This document shows, piece by piece, positions 16,789 through 22,333 of a DNA stretch of 22,333 bases. The first letter of the stretch is position 1. Every line of letters starts with the position of its first letter. The notes under the pieces were generated by a model. It ran no database searches and was not told the DNA's origin. It saw only the letters and a list, made by a program, of their open reading frames with translations. Made by a program: the position numbers and the translations under genes. Location: assembly GCA_040381555.1 (NCBI GenBank), contig JBEIHC010000041.1, forward strand, positions 1-22,333, in the 5' to 3' direction. The stretch is from CANHCC01 sp040381555 (lineage in GTDB: Bacteria; Bacteroidota; Bacteroidia; J057; RFSG01).

Positions 16789-17102
16789 ATAGATTCGTTT
16801 TTTTGTAAAACTGAAGAGCGTTACATTTGGATGTGCCAATCAATCCTAGCATTTAAATTAACACAAGTTATTTATGTACTTCTAAGTTTAGTTTTGCAAT
16901 TAAGAACTCAACTAAATCAATACAAGTTTTTTTCGCTTATAAGCATTTTATAAGGCTCAATTAAAAACGATTTTATTATTGATTAAATATTAGTTTATTG
17001 CCATACTTGTTTGGTGTAAGTTGTAGTAAAAATATTTAGAAAGGATTGGCTCAAAATAACTTTGCCTAGATTCTGTTTAATTTTTGGATTGGAATTTGAG
17101 CT
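16789..17102. other. AT-rich intergenic stretch, no gene seen
   Basis: Convergent intergenic DNA between the TMTC-like gene and sdhB, before the 20-mer repeats. It contains one perfect 7-bp dyad, CTTATAA (16936-16942) with TTATAAG (16948-16954). No start codon with a credible protein, tRNA or promoter was found on either strand. Confidence 0.5.
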
Positions 17103-17329
17103 GGCAAGCGTCCCTTGACAAATAATTAAAAATAAATGATTTGAAATTGATTTTGAAATTGATCTTGCCATGGGTTGAGCTGGCAAGCGTCCCTTGACAA
17201 AATAAAAAACTACTCAATTCGGCATTGGGATAAACTGAAACAGGCAAGCGTCCCTTGACAAATAATTAAAAATGAATGGTTTGAAATTGATCTTACCATG
17301 AATTGAGCTGGCAAGCGTCCCTTGACAAA
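17103..17329. repeat. Four identical 20-mers with variable spacing
   Basis: The exact sequence ggcaagcgtcccttgacaaa occurs at 17103-17122, 17182-17201, 17243-17262 and 17310-17329, so the starts are 79, 61 and 67 bp apart. Spacers 1 and 3 are homologous (taattaaaaat.aatg.tttgaaattgat...), differing mainly by a 12-bp tandem duplication in spacer 1; spacer 2 is unrelated. Three of the four copies are preceded by ttgagct. Each 20-mer has a small internal dyad CAAG-cgtcc-CTTG. The array lies between convergent genes, with no cas gene near. Its function is unknown. Confidence 0.9.
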
Positions 17330-17474
17330 TAAACCGAATTGAATAATTTAAAAAAATCCATCTGAATCAACGAATTCAATAAAATGAACCTAGTTTTCAA
17401 AGAATTAAAACCTCTTCATTTTCACAAAACAAACTGTAACAATTGACTATTTCTTTGTTGATACAATTATGCCT

Positions 17475-17515
17475 AATAATAATAAAGCCACTAAAAAAGT
17501 GGCTTTATTATTATT
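17475..17515. terminator. Strong bidirectional terminator between the TMTC-like gene and sdhB
   Basis: AATAATAATAAAGCCACT (17475-17492) pairs perfectly with AGTGGCTTTATTATTATT (17498-17515) around a 5-base loop. The GC core next to the loop with flanking A and T runs gives a U-rich tract in both directions. It lies 17 bp past the sdhB stop and also closes the convergent plus-strand gene side. Confidence 0.88.
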
Positions 17516-17532
17516 GGATGCATTCAATATTC

Positions 17533-18294
17533 TTATTGATCCCCTGTTACTTTTGCACTAAAATACTCTCTGTTCATTCGGGCAATATTTTCAACCGAGA
17601 TTTCTTTAGGGCATTCAGCGGAACATGCCCCTGTATTAGAGCAGTTACCAAATCCTTCTTTATCCATTTGAGCGACCATTTTTTCAACTCTCGCTTTTCG
17701 TTCTACCTGTCCTTGAGGAAGTAGTGCCAATTGAGAGACCTTAGCACTAACAAAAAGCATAGCCGAAGCATTTTTACATGCTGCTACACAAGCCCCACAA
17801 CCAATACAGGCTGCTGCATCCATTGCTTTTTCCGCAACAGGATGAGGTATTGGGATAATATTTGCATCTGGAGCAGACCCTGTATCCACGGATACAAATC
17901 CTCCTCTTTGCATAATACGATCAAATGCTCCCCGATCAACGACTAAATCTCGTAGAACAGGGAAAGCACGGGCTCGCCATGGCTCTATCACAATGGTATC
18001 TCCATCTTTAAAGGATCGCATATGCAGTTGGCAGGTAGTAGTACCCTGCTTGGGTCCATGTGCTCGGCCGTTGATATACAAACTGCACATGCCACAAATA
18101 CCTTCCCGGCAATCATGATCGAAAGCAATAGGCTCTGTGCCTTTGCGAGTAAGATCTTCGTTGAGAACATCGAGCATTTCCAAAAAGGACATATCCGGGG
18201 AAATGTCTCCGATAGCATAGGTTTCTAAGCGGCCGTATTCTTTATTGTTTTTCTGGCGCCAGACTTTCAGGGTGAGATTCATGGATCCGCTCAT
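17533..18294 (-). CDS. sdhB: Succinate dehydrogenase iron-sulfur subunit
   Basis: A 253-residue electron-transfer subunit of complex II, carrying electrons from the SdhA flavin to the membrane quinone site. The 2Fe-2S cysteines are in CREGICGMC (C62, C67, C70) plus C88; the 4Fe-4S motif CIGCGACVAAC lies at about 163-173; the 3Fe-4S cysteines are in CSNTGACSAEC (about 217-227). The length is normal for the class B (Bacteroidota/epsilon-type) form. The ATG at 18294 overlaps the sdhA TAA by one base (TAATG), supporting coupling; a second ATG at residue 5, which begins MNLTLKVW as in many relatives, is the alternative. It is the last gene of sdhCAB and is followed by a strong terminator. Confidence 0.96.
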   Translation of the reverse strand: MSGSMNLTLKVWRQKNNKEYGRLETYAIGDISPDMSFLEMLDVLNEDLTRKGTEPIAFDHDCREGICGMCSLYINGRAHGPKQGTTTCQLHMRSFKDGDTIVIEPWRARAFPVLRDLVVDRGAFDRIMQRGGFVSVDTGSAPDANIIPIPHPVAEKAMDAAACIGCGACVAACKNASAMLFVSAKVSQLALLPQGQVERKARVEKMVAQMDKEGFGNCSNTGACSAECPKEISVENIARMNREYFSAKVTGDQ

Positions 18295-20207
18295 TACTTA
18301 TAGCTTCTTTGTGAAAGTTTAACATTTTCAAAAACCAATGGCTCTTTATGGAGATTCTCCGGAGCATTATCTCCGGTATATTCCCAAGCTGCCACATAGC
18401 AAAAATTTTCATCATCTCGAAGAGCTTCATTCTCTTCGGTTTGATATTCTGTGCGGAAGTGTCCCCCACAAGATTCATTGCGGCTCAAAGCGTCGTCCAC
18501 CATTAATTCGCCCAATTCGAGGAAGTCTGCTAAACGACCTGCGTGTTCCAAACTTTGATTGAGCTCTTCCCCACTGCCTAAGACATTCACATTCGTCCAA
18601 AATTGATTGCGTAAATCCCGAATCATGCCTTTTGCTTTGAGCAAACCTTCCTCACTGCGGGCCATTCCACAATAATCCCACATAATTTTACCCAGCTTTT
18701 GATGAATTTCTTTTACCGTCAATTTGCCATTGATAGATAGCAGTTTATTAATCCTGTCTCTAACCTGACCTTCCGCTTCTCCAAAGGCGGGATGGTCTGT
18801 TTTGATGGATTTAATATTGGCTGAAGCGAGATAATCTCCTATTGTATATGGAATTACAAAATATCCATCTGCTAGTCCCTGCATCAAAGCGGATGCACCC
18901 AGACGATTTGCACCGTGATCCGAGAAATTAGATTCCCCAAGTGCATATAATCCCGGAACTGTTGTCATTAAATTATAATCCACCCATAATCCTCCCATAG
19001 TATAATGCACAGCTGGGTACATTCTCATGGGTGTTTTATAAGGATTCTCCCCTGTAATTTGTTTGTACATGTCAAAGAGGTTGCCATATTTTTGTTTGAC
19101 AACTGACTCTCCTAATCGTTTGATAGCATCGCCAAAATCCAGATATACAGCCAAACCACTCGCTCCCACACCTCTGCCATCATCACACATTTGCTTGGCA
19201 TTCCGAGAAGCAACATCCCTAGGAACTAAGTTTCCAAAAGATGGGTAAATTCTCTCTAAGTAATAGTCTCTTTCATCCTCTGGAATATCTTCAGGCCGGC
19301 GTTGATCGCCTTTTGCCTTCGGCACCCAAACCCTCCCATCATTCCTCAATGATTCTGACATCAGAGTCAATTTAGACTGATGATCACCAGATACGGGAAT
19401 ACAAGTAGGATGTATTTGGGTAAAGCAGGGATTGGCAAATAAAGCTCCTTTTTTATGCGCACGCCAAGCGGCAGTTACATTTGAACCCCGGGCATTGGTG
19501 GACAAATAAAACACATTACCATAACCACCTGTTGCCAAACAAACAGCATGTGCGGCATGTCTTTCAATTGCTCCAGTTACCAAATTACGAGTGATGATGC
19601 CCCGTGCCTGCCCATCTACCATTACCACATCCAACATTTCGGTGCGGGTAAACATTTGAACATTCCCTAATCCAATTTGGCGAGAGAGAGCAGAGTAGGC
19701 ACCTAAGAGCAATTGCTGCCCGGTCATACCCCGGGAATAAAAAGTACGGGAGACCTGAGCACCACCAAAAGATCGGTTATCTAAATGTCCTCCATATTCA
19801 CGCGCAAAGGGCACACCCTGTGCCACACACTGGTCAATTATGTTAACACTTACCTCAGCTAAGCGATGCACATTACCCTCACGAGCACGGTAATCCCCAC
19901 CCTTTATGGTATCATAAAACAAGCGGTAAACTGAGTCTCCATCGTTAGGATAATTTTTGGCGGCATTAATGCCTCCTTGAGCGGCAATGCTGTGCGCTCG
20001 GCGTGGGCTATCCTGAAAACAATAGCATTTCACCTTGTATCCTAACTCTGCTAAACTTGCTGCAGCGGAGGCGCCTGCTAATCCAGACCCTACCACAATT
20101 ACTTCAAATTTTCTCTTGTTTGCAGGATTGACAAGTTTCAAGTTAAACTTGTGCTTAGACCATTTCTCAGAAATTGGACCTGCAGGTATTTTTGAATCCA
20201 GTATCAT
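18294..20207 (-). CDS. sdhA: Succinate dehydrogenase/fumarate reductase flavoprotein subunit
   Basis: A 637-residue FAD subunit that oxidises succinate to fumarate on the cytoplasmic face of the inner membrane. The Rossmann motif GSGLAG is at about 40-45; RAHSIAAQGG follows with H72 as the site of covalent FAD attachment; HPTCIP (H266) and the PRDVASR segment (about 329-335) hold the dicarboxylate-binding residues. The C-terminal helical domain is complete, and the size agrees with the class B enzymes of Bacteroidota. It starts 12 bp after sdhC and overlaps sdhB by one base. Direction of the reaction in vivo (oxidation or fumarate reduction) cannot be read from the sequence. Confidence 0.96.
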   Translation of the reverse strand: MILDSKIPAGPISEKWSKHKFNLKLVNPANKRKFEVIVVGSGLAGASAAASLAELGYKVKCYCFQDSPRRAHSIAAQGGINAAKNYPNDGDSVYRLFYDTIKGGDYRAREGNVHRLAEVSVNIIDQCVAQGVPFAREYGGHLDNRSFGGAQVSRTFYSRGMTGQQLLLGAYSALSRQIGLGNVQMFTRTEMLDVVMVDGQARGIITRNLVTGAIERHAAHAVCLATGGYGNVFYLSTNARGSNVTAAWRAHKKGALFANPCFTQIHPTCIPVSGDHQSKLTLMSESLRNDGRVWVPKAKGDQRRPEDIPEDERDYYLERIYPSFGNLVPRDVASRNAKQMCDDGRGVGASGLAVYLDFGDAIKRLGESVVKQKYGNLFDMYKQITGENPYKTPMRMYPAVHYTMGGLWVDYNLMTTVPGLYALGESNFSDHGANRLGASALMQGLADGYFVIPYTIGDYLASANIKSIKTDHPAFGEAEGQVRDRINKLLSINGKLTVKEIHQKLGKIMWDYCGMARSEEGLLKAKGMIRDLRNQFWTNVNVLGSGEELNQSLEHAGRLADFLELGELMVDDALSRNESCGGHFRTEYQTEENEALRDDENFCYVAAWEYTGDNAPENLHKEPLVFENVKLSQRSYK

Positions 20208-20219
20208 ATCCGAATATTA

Positions 20220-20891
20220 TCAGGAATTTTTTAACAACATTATTACAGGAATCAAGGCAAATAATGCCGGAATTAAAAACGCAATAGCAGCACCAACGGT
20301 TTTGACCACTGGACTGTATTTCGGATGATTCCACCCCAAAGATTGAAACGCACTACTAAAGCCATGAAGTAAGTGAAAGGCTAATGCAGCCATTGCAAAA
20401 ACATAAAACAATACATACAACGGACTTTTAAATGCCGTTGCAGTTACTTCATATAAATCTTTGTTGCCATTTTTATCCAACGGAATTTCACCCCAATGCA
20501 TTTCATACCAGAAACTCTTCATATGGATGACGATGAAAATAAAAATAACGGTTCCTAAAATCCCCATATTTCTTGAAGACCATGGACTATTGGCTTCAGG
20601 ACGACTAACGGCATATTTCACAGGTCGAGCATCCCGATTTTGAAGAGTGAGCATAAGACCATACACAGCATGACCTAAGATAGAGGCATACAAAAGATAA
20701 GAAACAGCTTTTACCAAGGGAAAAGTTGTCATGAATTTTGCATAGGTATTAAAATCTTCCTTTGCTCCATAGAGCAACTGAAGATTTCCCGCTAGGTGGG
20801 TAATTAGGAAAATAATTAGAAATAGCCCTGTTAGTGCCATTAAAAGTTTCTTCCCAAGCGAAGATTGTACTGTTTCAGTTATCCAACTCAT
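20220..20891 (-). CDS. sdhC: Succinate dehydrogenase cytochrome b subunit (class B)
   Basis: A 223-residue single-chain, five-helix membrane anchor with two hemes, replacing the separate SdhC and SdhD of proteobacteria. Histidines placed in the helices are H32 (THLAGN), H74 (GHAVYG), H123 (IHMKSFW) and H173 (FHLLHG), the expected heme ligands of the B-type anchor; the enzyme reduces menaquinone or quinone. N-terminal SSLGKKLLMALTG is the usual opening of this family. It is the first gene of sdhCAB, 109 bp downstream of the histone-deacetylase-family gene on the same strand, with its own promoter-like box. Confidence 0.94.
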   Translation of the reverse strand: MSWITETVQSSLGKKLLMALTGLFLIIFLITHLAGNLQLLYGAKEDFNTYAKFMTTFPLVKAVSYLLYASILGHAVYGLMLTLQNRDARPVKYAVSRPEANSPWSSRNMGILGTVIFIFIVIHMKSFWYEMHWGEIPLDKNGNKDLYEVTATAFKSPLYVLFYVFAMAALAFHLLHGFSSAFQSLGWNHPKYSPVVKTVGAAIAFLIPALFALIPVIMLLKNS

Positions 20892-20917
20892 CTGTGATAA
20901 TTGCTTTTAAAACTTGT

Positions 20918-20949
20918 CAAAATTAGTTTTCATTCCCATTAATATCAAT
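20918..20949 (-). promoter_or_regulatory. Bacteroidota-type promoter for sdhCAB
   Basis: On the minus strand, TAATTTTG (20918-20925) is an exact TAnnTTTG box, preceded after 20 bp by ATTG (20946-20949), one base off the TTTG -33 element. The start site would lie about 20 bp before the sdhC ATG. Sequence match only. Confidence 0.45.
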
Positions 20950-21000
20950 ATTCCTTGTCCGGAAGTCTTATTTAGAAACCTTCTAACTAAAAAAAATCCT

Positions 21001-21906
21001 TTATTTTCCCCATAATTCCAATGCAATTCGAAATGTATTGCAATGTGCTTCAACGATATCCCGAATATTTTCAGAATATCCCCCCCCCATGGCTATTGTG
21101 ATTGGGATTCTATGTTTGTAAGCCGTTTCTAGTACATAATAGTCTCTTAACCGACATCCCTCCCGGCTCAAACCCAATCGCCCTAACTTATCTGTCGCCA
21201 AAATATCTACTCCAGATAAATAAAAAATCAAATCAGGCTGATGAAATTCAATCAATTTAGGAAGTGAACCTGTTAAAATATTCATATATTCGACATCCTG
21301 AAGCCCATCAGGTAATGGGATATCCCAATCTGATTTCTCTTTGTGTAAGGGATAGTTAGAAGCCTCATGCATGGAGAAGGTAAACACTTCCTTTGTACCA
21401 GAAAAAATGGCAGCCGTACCATTTCCTTGATGAACATCCAGGTCAACAATTAAAATCCGCTGCACTCTTGAAGTTTTGAGTAAAACATTCGCTGCACAAG
21501 CAAAATCATTTAAAATGCAAAAACCTTCCCCACTGTTTGCAAATGCATGGTGGGTTCCCCCAGCAACATTTAGAGCCACACCATATTTTAGTGCATATTC
21601 AGCCGCTTCAAGAGTGCCCTGATTAATGCAAATCTCCCGAAACACCAGCTCTGGACTCAAAGGAAAACCATTCTTGCGAATTTCTGCAGCTGTCAGTTTT
21701 TGGCTTTTCAGTTTCGTCCAATACTCCAGTGTATGGGTCAATAAAATATCCGACTCAGCCATAGGTTCAGGACAAAAAAAATTCTCTAATTCAACACTAC
21801 CTTCATAAAGTAGTTGTTCTGGAATCAGGTCATACTTAAGCATAGGAAAACGATGTCCTTCCGGCAGACTGAGCCTATATTCCGGTCTCCAAGCAATTTT
21901 GACCAT
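21001..21906 (-). CDS. Histone-deacetylase-family (AcuC-like) deacetylase
   Basis: A 301-residue zinc-dependent amidohydrolase of the class I/II HDAC superfamily. Visible are the tandem histidines in GGTHHAF (H119, H120), the zinc-site D157 and H159 in DLDVHQGNGT, the third zinc ligand D234 in SGVDILATDKLG, and the C-terminal MGGGYS with Y277 as transition-state tyrosine. Bacterial members remove acetyl or other acyl groups from lysines or from small polyamine-type substrates; the substrate is not deducible. The active site is complete, so activity is expected. It starts 3 bp after the hscA stop (TAG TGC ATG), so the two are probably one transcript, although no functional link is obvious. A mononucleotide run of nine C (about 21080) lies within the gene near GGG codons. 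Confidence 0.92.
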   Translation of the reverse strand: MVKIAWRPEYRLSLPEGHRFPMLKYDLIPEQLLYEGSVELENFFCPEPMAESDILLTHTLEYWTKLKSQKLTAAEIRKNGFPLSPELVFREICINQGTLEAAEYALKYGVALNVAGGTHHAFANSGEGFCILNDFACAANVLLKTSRVQRILIVDLDVHQGNGTAAIFSGTKEVFTFSMHEASNYPLHKEKSDWDIPLPDGLQDVEYMNILTGSLPKLIEFHQPDLIFYLSGVDILATDKLGRLGLSREGCRLRDYYVLETAYKHRIPITIAMGGGYSENIRDIVEAHCNTFRIALELWGK

Positions 21907-21909
21907 GCA

Positions 21910-22333
21910 CTATAATTTTTTCCCTCGCATGGCCTGCTGTATTGCCTCATCCATAACCAACTCAGCAAAGGGTCTAGTATAGTCATTGAGTGTTTCAATC
22001 GCTGCATGAATTTCAGATTTATCGCCCGCAGAAAGTAGCGTTTCGAGAGATTGCATTCGCTCCTGCATACCCAAAACCTGAGGTTCGGTGAGCAAGGCTG
22101 AGTGATGCTGGATAAACTTTCCTGCATGATACAATAATTGCCGTGCTTCTTCGCGTGCTTCCGTGAGTTGCCTTTCCTCAAAATCAGATTGAGCATGTTG
22201 CAAAGAAGCCAGAAGCATGTCCTCCACCTGTTGATCGGTGAGTCCGTACTGAGGTTTTATTCGAATTTCTTGAGAAACACCACTGCGCAATTCTTTTGCC
22301 TCTACATTCAAGATTCCATCAGCGTCTAACAAA
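21910..22333 (-). CDS. hscA: Fe-S assembly chaperone HscA, C-terminal part
   Basis: The last 140 residues of an Hsp70 protein; the start lies beyond the right edge of the window, so the ATPase domain is absent. The fragment opens in the substrate-binding domain (LDADGILNVEAKE), continues with IRIKPQYGLTDQQVEDML and SLQHAQSDFEERQLTEAREEA, and ends in the helical lid. The KPxYGLTD sequence and the short lid without a DnaK-type Gly-rich tail point to HscA rather than DnaK. HscA works with HscB to release Fe-S clusters from IscU. The neighbour on the left is the deacetylase, 3 bp away. Confidence 0.85.
   Translation of the reverse strand, partial: LLDADGILNVEAKELRSGVSQEIRIKPQYGLTDQQVEDMLLASLQHAQSDFEERQLTEAREEARQLLYHAGKFIQHHSALLTEPQVLGMQERMQSLETLLSAGDKSEIHAAIETLNDYTRPFAELVMDEAIQQAMRGKKL

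Noticed and set aside
16936..16954. Terminator of the TMTC-like gene
   Set aside because: A 7-bp AT-only-rich stem without a following T-run; kept only as a note in the intergenic entry.
16995..17186. Minus-strand 63-codon open frame overlapping the 20-mers
   Set aside because: AT-rich composition, no recognisable family, overlaps repeats; coding is not supported.
650..17226. Scattered attcggc(t/a) words (about 650, 9000, 9959, 17217)
   Set aside because: Short shared words without shared flanks; expected by chance in 22 kb of AT-rich DNA.
17103..17329. CRISPR array
   Set aside because: Only four repeats of 20 bp, spacers of 59, 41 and 47 bp, and two of the three spacers are homologous; CRISPR spacers should be unique and uniform. 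No cas gene is present.

Overview
The window looks like a chromosomal segment of a member of the Bacteroidota. The evidence is a GldH-type gliding lipoprotein translationally overlapped with a RicT (PSP1) gene, a very large C25-family peptidase with a FlgD-like type IX secretion (T9SS) C-terminal domain, a class B sdhCAB operon, AT-rich intergenic DNA, and a TAnnTTTG-type promoter box upstream of sdhC. I cannot place it below phylum with confidence; the gene set would suit a gliding, aerobic, environmental lineage of the Cytophagia or Saprospiria type.

Layout. Bases 1-1053 hold no gene: first a four-copy tandem array (1-645), then a 229-bp non-coding element with inverted ends (776-1004). A monofunctional 3-hydroxybutyryl-CoA dehydrogenase (minus strand, 1054-1920) diverges from a plus-strand cluster ricT-gldH-DUF1801 (2044-4647), followed by an aldehyde dehydrogenase (4818-6233) that has its own palindromic upstream region. 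A second inverted-end element lies at 6376-6638. A minus-strand pair (alpha/beta hydrolase then TSUP permease, 8973-6789) diverges from a small heat-shock protein gene (9229-9648), which ends in a clear hairpin terminator. A third copy of the element (9797-10014) abuts the 3' end of the giant C25 peptidase (14934-10024). That gene diverges from a TMTC-like membrane glycosyltransferase/TPR protein (14998-16788). A 744-bp intergenic region carries four identical 20-mers with variable spacing. The remainder is minus strand: hscA (running off the right edge), a histone-deacetylase-family protein, then sdhC-sdhA-sdhB closed by a strong bidirectional terminator.

How the genes fit together. The sdh operon encodes respiratory complex II, donating electrons to quinone. 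The 3-hydroxyacyl-CoA dehydrogenase and the aldehyde dehydrogenase are carbon catabolism enzymes. GldH and the C25 peptidase belong to the gliding/T9SS world. The TMTC-like protein may glycosylate exported proteins, but that is inference. HscA serves Fe-S cluster assembly, which is relevant to the Fe-S clusters of SdhB.

Novelty. I see no defence system, prophage, integron, rRNA or tRNA. Most genes are ordinary Bacteroidota genes. The less explained material is non-coding (the inverted-end element family, the tandem array with internal hairpins, the 20-mer array), plus two protein oddities: an ILEI/PANDER-like segment within the C25 peptidase, and a RicT with a cysteine-glycine N-terminus and a long Arg/Pro/Asn-rich tail.
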